DNA of 10,000 nucleotides from Rheinheimera sp. (GTDB lineage Bacteria > Pseudomonadota > Gammaproteobacteria > Enterobacterales > Alteromonadaceae), in the NCBI RefSeq assembly GCF_020217005.1, contig NZ_JAIWOI010000066.1:1-10000 (forward strand), read 5' to 3'. The notes below the pieces were generated by a model. It made no database searches and was not told the DNA's origin. It saw nothing but the letters and a program-made list of their open reading frames with translations. The position numbers and the translations under genes are program-made. This document shows, piece by piece, positions 1-7,814 of this stretch. Position 1 is the stretch's first letter. Each line of letters starts with the position of its first letter.

Positions 1-260
1 TGGATACTTTAAGCCAGCTGCAACAGCATTTTAGTGGCGACAACTATAGCCAGGATTTCGTCCAGCTCAAACACTTACTGGCTAATATGGGCGTCAGCAT
101 CCCTACCCTGTACAAACAATACAGTGAACTGACTGAACCTGGCGGTGTACGTTTTCTGGCTTTTGGTGTTGACCCTGACTTTGCAGACTGCGTCGACGGT
201 CTGGTATTGGTTGACATGACCAAGCTAAAAGACAATAAAAAAGCACGCTATATCTCCTGA
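1..260 (+). CDS. 3' end of probable GNAT/OlsB-like acyltransferase (partial)
   Basis: This is the last 85 codons of a gene that begins before the window; the reading frame starts at base 3 and ends in TGA at 258-260. The visible tail has a block reading IPTLYKQYSELTEPGGVRF, then a PDFADCVDGLVLVD block and a basic end (KDNKKARYIS). A P-x-L-x-x-x-Y turn followed by a D-F-x-x-x-x-D-x-L-x-x-x-D block resembles the C-terminus of the 'hemolysin-like' GNAT domain (COG3176, OlsB type). That domain transfers acyl groups to an amine, as in ornithine-lipid synthesis, and in some gammaproteobacteria it is fused to a PlsC-type acyltransferase. The catalytic region lies outside the window, so the family call is a recollection from the tail only. 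The coding status is firm: the frame is open and a terminator hairpin follows 11 bases after the stop. Confidence 0.55.
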   Translation, partial: DTLSQLQQHFSGDNYSQDFVQLKHLLANMGVSIPTLYKQYSELTEPGGVRFLAFGVDPDFADCVDGLVLVDMTKLKDNKKARYIS

Positions 261-270
261 TGTCTGATTC

Positions 271-306
271 AAAAGAGGCAGAAGCCATATTGCCAATGCC
301 TCTTTT
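271..306 (+). terminator. Hairpin terminator after the partial acyltransferase gene
   Basis: A perfect 10-bp inverted repeat (AAAAGAGGCA at 271-280 and TGCCTCTTTT at 297-306) is separated by a 16-base loop and ends in four T's. It begins 11 bases after the TGA of the upstream gene, as expected for an intrinsic terminator. The loop is long and the T tract short, so termination may be only moderately efficient. Confidence 0.65.
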
Positions 307-328
307 AAGTTAGCCTCGCTGCATTTGT

Positions 329-342
329 TTGTTTTATATCAA
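329..342 (+). promoter_or_regulatory. FNR-like site upstream of ompW
   Basis: TTGTT-TTAT-ATCAA matches the FNR/ANR consensus TTGAT-N4-ATCAA at 9 of 10 defined bases with the correct 4-base spacer. Its centre lies about 117 bases before the ompW start codon. The left half also reads as a -35 (TTGTTT, 329-334), with TATATA 17 bases further on (352-357). A second possible -10, TTTATC (367-372), would place the site near -43 for activation. OmpW is known to be under oxygen/FNR control in E. coli, which makes the site plausible; whether it activates or represses cannot be decided from sequence. Confidence 0.45.
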
Positions 343-452
343 TAAAAGCCCTATATAAACTAAGGGTTTATCAGAAGAATTGATCTGGGGCAAAGTTTCA
401 CCGCACCAGAAGCGCAGAATGACGCCAGTTTCTCAAGCTAAGGATCATTCTG

Positions 453-1154
453 ATGAAAACAAGCTATAAAACAATTGCATCCCTGTTATTCGCTGCCTCT
501 GCGGCTCCAGCTCTGGCGAGCTGGTCTGTCAATGTAGGCGCAATTTCCGTGTTACCACAGGACTCTAGCAGCCATCTTAATGTGGTAGAAACAGTAGCGG
601 GTTTACCGGCAAAGTCTACCGAAGTGGCCGTCGACAATAATACCCAACTGGGTATCACTGTTGACTACCAACTGACCAAAAACTGGACCATTGAACTGAT
701 AGCGGCCACTCCCTTTAAGCATGACGTTCAGGTAAAAGGCTCAGCTATAGATGGCTTACCGCTAGGCAGTACTAAACATTTACCACCCACTTTATTAGCA
801 CAGTACCATTTTGATCTGGGCGACAGCAGATTTGATCCCTTTGTAGGCCTGGGTCTGAACTACACCAACTTCTTCCAGGAAGACGTATCTGGCGAGTTAG
901 TCAGTACCTTACAGGCGTTAAATGTCACTGATGCAAATGACAGAGTGGAACTGAAGTTAAAAGACTCCTGGGGTCTGGCGATGCAGGCAGGGGTGAACGT
1001 GAAGCTGGCCGATCAGTGGAGTGCTCATCTGATGCTAAGCAAAATGGACATAGACACCGAAGGCAGGGTTTTGGTTAATGGTACCAGTATTCAGTCCGTT
1101 GACGTCACTATAGACCCTTATGTCTGGATGATAGGCGCCCGTTATTCTTTCTAA
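453..1154 (+). CDS. ompW: OmpW-family outer membrane beta-barrel protein
   Basis: The 233-residue precursor has a clear Sec signal peptide: basic MKTSYK, a hydrophobic core, and an ALA cleavage site after residue 22. The mature part has the features of OmpW, an eight-stranded outer-membrane barrel with a narrow hydrophobic channel. These are NWTIELIAATPFKHDV around residues 75-90, a KHLPPTLLAQYHF strand near 107-119, PFVGLGLNYTNFF near 127-139, DSWGLAMQAGVN near 171-182, and a terminal DPYVWMIGARYSF ending in the Phe needed for BAM recognition. The size fits the family (about 210-240 residues). The ATG is supported by an AAGGA Shine-Dalgarno at 440-444, 8 bases upstream. It is a single-gene unit between two hairpins. 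Known OmpW proteins respond to oxygen, salt and oxidative stress; the substrate here is unknown. The family call is firm; orthology with E. coli OmpW is likely. Confidence 0.9.
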   Translation: MKTSYKTIASLLFAASAAPALASWSVNVGAISVLPQDSSSHLNVVETVAGLPAKSTEVAVDNNTQLGITVDYQLTKNWTIELIAATPFKHDVQVKGSAIDGLPLGSTKHLPPTLLAQYHFDLGDSRFDPFVGLGLNYTNFFQEDVSGELVSTLQALNVTDANDRVELKLKDSWGLAMQAGVNVKLADQWSAHLMLSKMDIDTEGRVLVNGTSIQSVDVTIDPYVWMIGARYSF

Positions 1155-1169
1155 TCGTCAGGCAATTAC

Positions 1170-1206
1170 AGCCCTTCTGAATAGTGCGGAGCAGGTCAGA
1201 AGGGCT
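1170..1206. terminator. Convergent hairpin between ompW and the PilZ gene
   Basis: A perfect 11-bp inverted repeat (AGCCCTTCTGA at 1170-1180, TCAGAAGGGCT at 1196-1206) with a 15-base loop lies 15 bases after the ompW stop and 3 bases beyond the stop of the opposing gene. The stem is GC-rich enough to work for both strands, although neither side has a good T run (TCTTCTT on the + side). Confidence 0.65.
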
Positions 1207-1209
1207 TCT

Positions 1210-1872
1210 TCATGAAGCCACAGCTAATTTATCTAAATACAATTGTGGCAAATTAAATTGAATTCCAATAGACAAGCCACGTTCTTCCAATCTGGAATTT
1301 CGCACTTCCCCCTGAATTTGCTGATCAATTCCATTCTTATTACATTTGATGTGCAGAATGACAGGTGCAAGATTCACTTTGCTTCCCTGATGCGATGGAT
1401 CAAATAAAAAACGACAACCGCCACTGGAGACATCAATCACATGCCCCTGAAAACTGCGTGCATTTTGCACCACTTCCAGATTAAGTCTGACTGAAGCCGG
1501 AATAAAAATACTATTACGTCTTTCATTGCGTAAAGCACGGCGTTGTATAGCAGCAGGAAAACTAATAACAGCCAGTTTATCCGGGAAACGGGTAAGTTGT
1601 AGTAATTCAGATTTAAATGCAAAACACTCACCCACTGAATCTTCGACTAAAAAACGACAGACTACAGCAAGGCCATTAATGAAAAACCTGTCCGGTAACG
1701 TATCATCATCCACCCGGAACAGCACATATTTTCCCGCTTTATACCCTACCAGCTCACAGCTGCAACGACTTTTGCGTTGATCTAATAACTCCAAGTCAAA
1801 GCGCTGTCCTATTTTGACATGGGACAGCCACTCTTTATTGTCATGCTGTTCAGAACTAACGGCTACTTCCAT
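1210..1872 (-). CDS. YcgR-like PilZ-domain protein, probable c-di-GMP receptor
   Basis: The protein has 220 residues with two domains. Residues about 16-105 form a beta-rich YcgR/PilZN-like domain (starting near HVKIGQRFDLELL). Residues about 110-215 form a PilZ domain. Both c-di-GMP binding signatures are present: an arginine motif in QRRALRNERR (110-119), where R111-xxx-R115 and R115-xxx-R119 both fit RxxxR, and D147-V-S149-S-G-G152, fitting [D/N]xSxxG. Such proteins act as flagellar brakes or couple c-di-GMP to motility and matrix functions; the partner cannot be seen, since no flagellar gene is nearby. There is no signal peptide or membrane segment, so it should be cytoplasmic. The start is supported by AAGGATAAGG directly upstream. 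It lies downstream of purL in the same direction, but purL's terminator and a 217-base gap suggest separate transcription. The PilZ call is firm; the exact YcgR role is inferred. Confidence 0.85.
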   Translation of the reverse strand: MEVAVSSEQHDNKEWLSHVKIGQRFDLELLDQRKSRCSCELVGYKAGKYVLFRVDDDTLPDRFFINGLAVVCRFLVEDSVGECFAFKSELLQLTRFPDKLAVISFPAAIQRRALRNERRNSIFIPASVRLNLEVVQNARSFQGHVIDVSSGGCRFLFDPSHQGSKVNLAPVILHIKCNKNGIDQQIQGEVRNSRLEERGLSIGIQFNLPQLYLDKLAVAS

Positions 1873-2043
1873 ACCTTATCCTTTAGGCTACACCGACCTC
1901 ATGTCGGATATCTCACTTAAACGGGTGACGAACAGAACAGTAGTTAGTTTGTAAAAAAATGTTTCTAGGATCAAGAAAAAAATGAAAAAATCTGCACAGC
2001 AAACATTATTTAATCGTCGAATTAAAAAAATCGCTACAAAAAC
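1873..2043 (-). other. Leader region of the PilZ gene
   Basis: This AT-rich gap separates the purL terminator from the PilZ start. On the minus strand it contains several T runs and a small hairpin (stem CCGAC 1893-1897 / GTCGG 1903-1907) about 20 bases before the start codon. A TTGATC (1974-1969) followed by TACAAA (1953-1948) is spaced only 15 bases apart, so it is a poor promoter match. A promoter for the PilZ gene must presumably lie here, but I cannot place it with confidence. Confidence 0.3.
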
Positions 2044-2071
2044 AACAAAACCTGCCAAAGCAGGTCTTGTT
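2044..2071 (-). terminator. Intrinsic terminator of purL
   Basis: On the minus strand a 12-bp stem (right arm 2060-2071, left arm 2044-2055) with one G-U wobble and a 4-base loop is followed by GTTTTTG. The core is ACCTGC/GCAGGT. It starts 18 bases after the purL stop codon and is the best-formed terminator in the window. Confidence 0.85.
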
Positions 2072-2089
2072 TATTTCATTTTTGCGCTG

Positions 2090-5000
2090 TTAGCCTAACC
2101 AGACTCGGGCATTACGGAACATCCGCATCCACGGACTGTCTTCCTGCCACTCATCCGGGTGCCAGCTGTTGGCCACAGTACGGAACACACGCTCTGGGTG
2201 AGGCATCATGATAGTGACACGACCATCAGTGGTCGTTAACGAGGTGATACCCAGCGGTGAACCATTTGGATTTGAAGGATATTGAGTCGTTACGTTGCCA
2301 TAGTTATCGACAAAACGTAACGCTACTGTGCCACTTTGATCCGCGGCTTGCAGTGCTGCTTGTGAAGCAAACTCTGCATGACCTTCGCCGTGGGACACTG
2401 CGATAGGCATACGGGAACCTGCCATGCCTTTAAAGAATAAAGAGGCACTTTCCTGTACTTCCACCAGGCTGAAACGTGCTTCAAAACGCTCTGACTTGTT
2501 ACGGACGAAACGTGGCCATAAATCAGCACCAGGGATCAGGCTCTTCAGATTCGACATCATCTGACAACCGTTACAGACCCCTAAGCTAAATGTGCTTTCA
2601 CGTTCAAAAAACGCCGCAAATTCAGCGCGGGCTTTGTCGTTAAATAACACAGACTTAGCCCAGCCTTCACCTGCACCTAATACGTCACCGTAAGAGAAGC
2701 CACCACACGCCACCAGACCGTTAAACTCAGCTAAAGAGCGACGACCTGACAAAATGTCGCTCATATGCACGTCAACTGCATTAAAGCCAGCTCTGTTGTA
2801 CGCAGCAGCCATTTCAACATGAGAGTTTACGCCTTGCTCACGCAGAATCGCGACTTTAGGCTGAACGCCTTTAAGGATATAAGGAGCTGCTACATCTTCG
2901 TTCAGGTCAAAGCTTAATTTTGCATTTAAGCCTGGATCTGTAACATCAGCCTTCGCTACAAATTCCTGTAAAGCACCTTCAGGGTTATCACGCATCAATT
3001 GCATTTGATAGGTGGTTTCAGCCCAGATAGTACGTAAAGTAGTGCGGCTGTTGCTGTAGACTAACTGATCGCCACGGCTAATCTGAATTTGATCATCGCT
3101 GGTCACTTCACCTAATAAATGTGCCACAGCAGATAAATTATGTTGAGCCAAAATCGCCTGCACTACAGGTAAATCACTGTTTGCGACCTGCAGTACTGCG
3201 CCTAACTCTTCGCTAAACAACACAGCCAGGTTATCAGTACCTAACGTTTGAATGTCAACTTTAACACCAGCTTTACCAGCAAATGCCATTTCAGCCAGCG
3301 TGACAAACAGACCACCGTCAGACCTATCGTGGTACGCCAGTAATTTCTGCTGGGCCACTAAAGCCTGCACAGCCTGATAGAAGTTCATCAGTAATTCAGG
3401 GCTTTCCAGATCCGGCGCTGTCTGGCCTAACTGCTTATAGACCTGAGCTAAACAGGAGGCGCCTAAACGGTTGGCACCCTGACCTAAATCCAACAGGATC
3501 AGGCTGCTGGCACCTTTGTCCGTGCGCAGCTGAGGTGTCACAGTACGGCGTACATCTTCAACACGGGCAAAAGCTGTGATAATCAAGGATAAAGGTGAGG
3601 TTACTGTTTTCTGTTCACCATCCTGTTGCCAGCTGGTTTTCATCGACATCGAGTCTTTACCTACAGGGATAGTTAATCCCATCGCAGGACATAACTCTTC
3701 ACCTATGGCCTTAACAGCCTGATACAAGCCAGCGTCTTCACCAGGGTGACCTGCAGCAGACATCCAGTTCGCCGACAGTTTGATATGTTTAATATCACCA
3801 ATCTGAGTAGCAGCAATGTTGGTAATAGCTTCAGCGACAGCTAAACGGGCAGAAGCCGCGAAGTCTAATAAAGCCACAGGCGTACGTTCACCCATCGACA
3901 TGGCTTCGCCATGATAGGTATCGTAAGACGCTGCAGTTACACCGCAGTTCGCTACCGGCACCTGCCAAGGGCCAACCATCTGGTCACGCGCCACTAAACC
4001 TGTGACTGTGCGATCGCCAATAGTGATCAGGAAGGTTTTTTCAGCAATAGTAGGTAAACGTAATAAACGCTCAGCCGCATCGGCCACTGTCACGCCATTC
4101 AGGTCTAAGGCTTTACCTTCGGTGACCTGAGATTTCACATCACGGTGCATTTTAGGTGCTTTGCCCAGCAGCACGTTCAGCGGTAAATCAATAGGTGTAT
4201 TACCAAAATGCTGGTCTGACAGGGTCAGGTGGTGTTCCGCTGTGGCTTCACCCACTACAGCATAAGGTGCACGTTCCCGTTTACAAATCTCTTCAAACAC
4301 AGCCATTTTGTCAGCTGGGATCGCCATCACATAACGTTCTTGTGATTCGTTACACCAGATTTCCAGTGGCGACATACCTGGCTCGTCGTTAGGCACGTTA
4401 CGTAATTCGAACTTACCACCCACACCACCATCGTTGACCAGTTCAGGGAAGGCGTTGGATAAACCACCTGCTCCTACGTCATGGATAAAACAAATTGGGT
4501 TTTTATCACCCAACTGCCAGCAGCGGTCGATCACTTCCTGACAACGGCGTTCAATTTCAGGGTTTTCACGTTGTACAGAAGCAAAATCTAAATCTTCAGC
4601 CGACTGGCCTGAAGCCATAGAAGAGGCCGCACCACCACCTAAACCAATGTTCATCGCCGGACCACCCAGCACCACTAACTTGGCGCCAACAGGCATTTGG
4701 CCTTTTTGTACGTGTTCAGCACGGATATTACCCATACCACCGGCAATCATAATAGGTTTGTGGTAACCACGAACTTCCTCGCCATTGTGGCTTGGCACTT
4801 TTTCTTCGTAAGTACGGAAGTAACCCAGAATATTAGGGCGACCAAATTCGTTGTTAAAGGCAGCACCACCTAATGGACCTTCAGTCATGATGTCTAAAGC
4901 AGTGACTATACGGTCTGGTTTACCAAAATCAGTTTCCCACGGCTGTTCAAAACCAGGGATCCGTAAGTTCGATACGGAGAAACCTGATAAGCCGGCTTTT

Positions 5001-5983
5001 GGCTTGGCGCCTACACCAGTAGCACCTTCGTCGCGGATTTCACCACCAGAACCTGTAGCTGCACCTGGGAATGGAGAAATAGCTGTTGGGTGGTTGTGAG
5101 TTTCTACTTTCATCAACACATGAATATCTTCATGGTTGTAGCCGTATTCCTGCGTATCAGCAGATGGGAAAAAACGACCAGCTTTTGAGCCAGTCATGAC
5201 AGCGGCATTGTCTTTGTAGGCAGACAATACATGATCCGGTGTTTTTTCGAAGGTATTTTTGATCATTTTAAACAGCGACTTCGGCTGTTGTTCGCCATCT
5301 ATGGTCCAGTCGGCGTTAAAAATCTTATGACGGCAGTGCTCAGAGTTGGCCTGCGCAAACATGTAAAGCTCAATATCATTTGGGTTACGGCCCAACTGAT
5401 TAAAATTCGTCACCAGATAATCGATTTCATCGTCTGCTAAGGCCAGACCCATATCGATATTGGCTTTAACTAAAGCTTCACGGCCGCCGGAGATGATGTC
5501 GACCGAGCTTAAAGGCGCTGGTTCAGCTTTATGGAACAATGCTGAAGCTTGTTCAAACTCGCTGAACACCACTTCCATCATGCGATCGTGTACTAAGCCT
5601 TTTAACTGCTGCAGTTGAGCTTCAGTTAATGAAGCGCTGGTCTGCACATAATAAGCCACACCACGCTCTAAACGTTTGACCTGACTCAGGCCACAGTTTT
5701 TAGCAATATCAGTCGCTTTGGAAGACCAGGGAGAAATAGTGCCAGGGCGTGGCGTCACCAGTAACAATAAACCTTCTGGTGTATGGCTGACGATAGTAGG
5801 TCCGTAAGTCAGCAATTTGCTTAAAGTGCTCTGTTGTTCAGCCGACAATTCGCTGCTTAAATCAGCAAAATGCATATATTCGGCATACACACCATGAACT
5901 GGCAAACTGGCTTTAACACAAAGATCAATGAACTTCTGAACTCTAAACTCGGACAGTGCAGGTGCACCACGCAGGATCAACAT
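2090..5983 (-). CDS. purL: Phosphoribosylformylglycinamidine synthase (FGAM synthase, large single-chain form)
   Basis: The enzyme converts FGAR, ATP and glutamine to FGAM in de novo purine synthesis, in the cytoplasm. With the start at 5983 it has 1297 residues, against 1295 in E. coli, and begins [18 protein letters not shown] as the family does. In order there is a PurS-like N-terminal domain; a linker; the first synthetase half with [18 protein letters not shown], a [17 protein letters not shown] loop and a [19 protein letters not shown] region; the second synthetase half with GKDSMSMKT; and a C-terminal class I glutaminase. The glutaminase triad is intact: Cys1137 in GVCNGCQMM, and His1262 and Glu1264 in PHPERVF. 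An upstream in-frame ATG at 6037 would add 18 residues. I reject it because a perfect TATAAT overlaps that codon, so a transcript would start inside the extension. The Shine-Dalgarno for 5983 is weak (GGA followed by A's). Transcription is divergent from mltF. Confidence 0.95.
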   Translation of the reverse strand: MLILRGAPALSEFRVQKFIDLCVKASLPVHGVYAEYMHFADLSSELSAEQQSTLSKLLTYGPTIVSHTPEGLLLLVTPRPGTISPWSSKATDIAKNCGLSQVKRLERGVAYYVQTSASLTEAQLQQLKGLVHDRMMEVVFSEFEQASALFHKAEPAPLSSVDIISGGREALVKANIDMGLALADDEIDYLVTNFNQLGRNPNDIELYMFAQANSEHCRHKIFNADWTIDGEQQPKSLFKMIKNTFEKTPDHVLSAYKDNAAVMTGSKAGRFFPSADTQEYGYNHEDIHVLMKVETHNHPTAISPFPGAATGSGGEIRDEGATGVGAKPKAGLSGFSVSNLRIPGFEQPWETDFGKPDRIVTALDIMTEGPLGGAAFNNEFGRPNILGYFRTYEEKVPSHNGEEVRGYHKPIMIAGGMGNIRAEHVQKGQMPVGAKLVVLGGPAMNIGLGGGAASSMASGQSAEDLDFASVQRENPEIERRCQEVIDRCWQLGDKNPICFIHDVGAGGLSNAFPELVNDGGVGGKFELRNVPNDEPGMSPLEIWCNESQERYVMAIPADKMAVFEEICKRERAPYAVVGEATAEHHLTLSDQHFGNTPIDLPLNVLLGKAPKMHRDVKSQVTEGKALDLNGVTVADAAERLLRLPTIAEKTFLITIGDRTVTGLVARDQMVGPWQVPVANCGVTAASYDTYHGEAMSMGERTPVALLDFAASARLAVAEAITNIAATQIGDIKHIKLSANWMSAAGHPGEDAGLYQAVKAIGEELCPAMGLTIPVGKDSMSMKTSWQQDGEQKTVTSPLSLIITAFARVEDVRRTVTPQLRTDKGASSLILLDLGQGANRLGASCLAQVYKQLGQTAPDLESPELLMNFYQAVQALVAQQKLLAYHDRSDGGLFVTLAEMAFAGKAGVKVDIQTLGTDNLAVLFSEELGAVLQVANSDLPVVQAILAQHNLSAVAHLLGEVTSDDQIQISRGDQLVYSNSRTTLRTIWAETTYQMQLMRDNPEGALQEFVAKADVTDPGLNAKLSFDLNEDVAAPYILKGVQPKVAILREQGVNSHVEMAAAYNRAGFNAVDVHMSDILSGRRSLAEFNGLVACGGFSYGDVLGAGEGWAKSVLFNDKARAEFAAFFERESTFSLGVCNGCQMMSNLKSLIPGADLWPRFVRNKSERFEARFSLVEVQESASLFFKGMAGSRMPIAVSHGEGHAEFASQAALQAADQSGTVALRFVDNYGNVTTQYPSNPNGSPLGITSLTTTDGRVTIMMPHPERVFRTVANSWHPDEWQEDSPWMRMFRNARVWLG

Positions 5984-6035
5984 AGGTTTTTTTTCCGTTG
6001 GTTGAGCGACAATGGAACCCAAAATCAGGCGCCGC

Positions 6036-6041
6036 ATTATA
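6036..6041 (-). promoter_or_regulatory. Probable -10 element of the purL promoter
   Basis: The minus strand reads TATAAT exactly, predicting a start of transcription near 6029 and a leader of roughly 46 bases. The -35 region 16-18 bases upstream (around TACCAT) is a poor match, which suggests an activator or a weak promoter. An ACGTTTT core just upstream (about 6045-6051) is reminiscent of the centre of a PurR operator, but the flanks match badly (about 9 of 16), so PurR control is only a possibility. Confidence 0.5.
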
Positions 6042-6074
6042 AAGAAAAAACGTCTGTAATGGTATGAATAAGAT

Positions 6075-6103
6075 CTGACGACATGCAGGAATTTTGGTAT
6101 AAA
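6075..6103 (+). promoter_or_regulatory. Sigma-70 type promoter of mltF
   Basis: CTGACG (6075-6080; 4 of 6 to TTGACA) and TATAAA (6098-6103; 5 of 6 to TATAAT) are separated by 17 bases. Transcription would begin near 6110, giving a leader of about 25 bases with an AAGG ribosome site at 6122-6125. It is back-to-back with the purL promoter, about 35 bases from that -10. Confidence 0.6.
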
Positions 6104-6134
6104 TGGCGCTCTTTCATATTCAAGGCATAACCGA

Positions 6135-7586
6135 ATGATTCGATTTGGTATTTTAGGAGCTGTGTTAACAGCAGTTGTTTCTTGTACTCCGGTACAGGAA
6201 CCTGTTCAGCTTCATCAAATTTATCAAAGAGATAGCATTCGTGTTGGTATTTTAAACAGTCCGACCAGCTATTATGTCGGCGCTGACGGTCCTACAGGTT
6301 ATGACTATGAACTCTCAGTCGCTCTGGCTGAGAAATTAGGTGTTGAACTGGAGTTGTTTCCCAGTTATCAACGCGAAGAGTTATTACAAAAACTGGATTC
6401 CGGTCAAGTCGATTATATAGCCGGTGGTCTGGCGGTTACCGAAAGCCGTAAACAAAAATATCGTATAGCGCCGGCTTATTTATGGCGTAACGAAGTTTTG
6501 GTGTACCGCAAGGGACAGAAAAAGCCATCCAGCTTTAAAGACCTCAAAGAACCGATTTTGGTACCTAAGGATAGTTCGCTGGCTGAAACTCTAAGTACCT
6601 TGCAAAAAGATCATCCACAATTGCAATGGCAGGAAAGTGAATCTGAAGATGCCGACGAACTGCTACAACAAGTCGAAGACGGCAAAATTCCATATACCTT
6701 AGTCGACTCGAATTTATTGGCGGTCAATCAACGTTTTTTTCCAAACTTAACAGTAGCTTTTAAAGTGAAAGAGCAACAGCCAGTGGCCTGGTTGCTGAAC
6801 AAAAAAGCAGACGATTCCTTTTGGGCTGTACTGATTGAGTTTTTTGGTCAGAACTATCAATCCGGTGATTTGCTGAGTCTGGAAGATAAGTACTTTGGTC
6901 ATATCAGGCGTTTTGATTATGTGGCGACGCTCGATTACATCAAAGCAATTGAAAAAGATTTACCCCGTTACCAACATTTGTTTGAAAAATATGCAGGCAA
7001 TTTTGACTGGCGCTTATTAGCCGCCATTGGTTATCAGGAATCGAATTGGAAACCTGATGCGCGCAGCTCTACTGGTGTCGTCGGTATGATGATGCTGACC
7101 GTAGGAACAGCGCAGACTATGGGTGTTAGCAGCAGACTGGATCCAGCTCAGAGCATCAAAGGTGGTGCTAAATACCTGCAACGTATGGTGGAGCGCATTC
7201 CTGAACGGATCCCAATGCCTGACCGTCTATGGTTTGCTATAGCTGCCTATAACATAGGCTGGGGGCATGTCGAAAGTGCCAGGGTTTTAACGGAGCGTGA
7301 CGGCGCGAATCCGGACCAGTGGCATGAAGTGAAACAACGCCTGCCTTTATTGCAACAAAAACGTTATTACCAAAATACTAAGCTGGGCTATGCCCGGGGG
7401 GCTCAGGCAGTTTATTACGTTGAAAACGTGCGCCGCTTTTACGACACGCTGTTATGGGTTGATGAAAAAAGAAAAACCGAGCAAAGGTTAGATCAACAAA
7501 AGCAGAGGCTTAACGAACAGTTTGGTGATAAAGCGGTAAACTCAGCGGAAAAGTCAGGGAACACCGCCACTCCCGGCCCCAAGTAA
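6135..7586 (+). CDS. mltF: Membrane-bound lytic murein transglycosylase F
   Basis: The 483-residue protein cleaves peptidoglycan glycan strands between MurNAc and GlcNAc, giving 1,6-anhydroMurNAc ends. It begins with a short hydrophobic segment and a lipobox-like VVSC, placing a lipidated Cys at residue 17, so it is probably a lipoprotein anchored in the envelope. Residues about 33-257 form a periplasmic solute-binding (SBP_bac_3) domain, with [18 protein letters not shown] and a G-x-V-D-Y-I-A-G-G block. Residues about 275-420 form the SLT lysozyme-like domain. The catalytic Glu302 lies in IGYQESNW, followed by [11 protein letters not shown] and AYNIGWGHV (371-379), all typical of MltF. The C-terminal tail after 440 is charged, Gln-rich and probably disordered. 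The ATG has an AAGG ribosome site 9 bases upstream and a good promoter. Lying between purL and tadA is the conserved gammaproteobacterial arrangement. The family call is firm. Confidence 0.93.
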   Translation: MIRFGILGAVLTAVVSCTPVQEPVQLHQIYQRDSIRVGILNSPTSYYVGADGPTGYDYELSVALAEKLGVELELFPSYQREELLQKLDSGQVDYIAGGLAVTESRKQKYRIAPAYLWRNEVLVYRKGQKKPSSFKDLKEPILVPKDSSLAETLSTLQKDHPQLQWQESESEDADELLQQVEDGKIPYTLVDSNLLAVNQRFFPNLTVAFKVKEQQPVAWLLNKKADDSFWAVLIEFFGQNYQSGDLLSLEDKYFGHIRRFDYVATLDYIKAIEKDLPRYQHLFEKYAGNFDWRLLAAIGYQESNWKPDARSSTGVVGMMMLTVGTAQTMGVSSRLDPAQSIKGGAKYLQRMVERIPERIPMPDRLWFAIAAYNIGWGHVESARVLTERDGANPDQWHEVKQRLPLLQQKRYYQNTKLGYARGAQAVYYVENVRRFYDTLLWVDEKRKTEQRLDQQKQRLNEQFGDKAVNSAEKSGNTATPGPK

Positions 7587-7593
7587 TCCGGAG

Positions 7594-7622
7594 TTGTAAC
7601 TGCATCGCTAAGCTTTTATATT
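7594..7622 (+). promoter_or_regulatory. Promoter of the small basic gene
   Basis: TTGTAA (7594-7599, 4 of 6) and TATATT (7617-7622, 5 of 6) are separated by exactly 17 bases. They begin 8 bases after the mltF stop and predict a start near 7629, about 18 bases before the ATG. This gives the small downstream gene its own promoter. Confidence 0.5.
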
Positions 7623-7627
7623 AGCGA
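7605..7627. repeat. 7-bp inverted repeat over the small-gene promoter (operator or weak mltF terminator)
   Basis: TCGCTAA (7605-7611) and TTAGCGA (7621-7627) are perfect inverted copies around a 9-base AT-rich centre. The repeat spans the spacer and -10 of the promoter at 7594-7622. It could be an operator. Alternatively it could be a weak terminator for mltF, but no T tract follows (AATTAAATT). Confidence 0.5.
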
Positions 7628-7646
7628 AATTAAATTGGAGTCATCT

Positions 7647-7814
7647 ATGTTAAAACGTAAAAAGCCTAAAATGCTGCGCAAGCGGCGATTAATGGATGTT
7701 GCATCCAGCAGAAGAAGAGTCAGTCGTAATATGACGATGCTGAAGTTAAACAGACGTCGCCGTTCTTTTCAGTCTATCCAGGATTTAGCTGGTTCTACCG
7801 ACCTTATTGCTTAA
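7647..7814 (+). CDS. Small, strongly basic hypothetical protein (55 residues)
   Basis: An open frame runs from ATG 7647 to TAA 7812-7814, beginning MLKRKKPKMLRKRR and ending AGSTDLIA. A GGAG ribosome site sits at 7637-7640, 6 bases before the ATG, and a well-spaced promoter lies upstream, so I judge it a real gene. About 18 of 55 residues are Lys or Arg (12 Arg, 6 Lys) against three Asp and no Glu, clustered in three patches near residues 3-14, 22-27 and 36-39. It has no hydrophobic segment, signal peptide or cysteine. Such composition suggests binding to nucleic acid, ribosome or acidic membrane surface, but I recognise no family and assign no function. Its last 11 bases overlap the 3' end of tadA on the other strand, so the two messages are complementary there. 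Short length is the main reason for doubt. Confidence 0.6.
   Translation: MLKRKKPKMLRKRRLMDVASSRRRVSRNMTMLKLNRRRRSFQSIQDLAGSTDLIA

Noticed and set aside
1526..1780. Open frame on the + strand inside the PilZ gene (84 codons)
   Set aside because: It is antisense to the conserved PilZ domain and lacks a ribosome site.
4851..5099. Open frame on the + strand inside purL (82 codons)
   Set aside because: It is antisense to a highly conserved catalytic part of purL, has no ribosome site and follows the codon pattern of the opposite strand.
5984..6029. Purine or guanidine-type riboswitch before purL
   Set aside because: The predicted leader is only about 46 bases and contains no multi-stem fold or conserved riboswitch core.
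6042..6057. PurR operator upstream of purL
   Set aside because: Only the central ACGTTTT agrees well; about 9 of 16 consensus bases match, too few to call a site.
5870..6067. Open frame on the + strand across the purL start (65 codons)
   Set aside because: It is antisense to the purL N-terminus and its promoter, with no Shine-Dalgarno or recognisable protein features.
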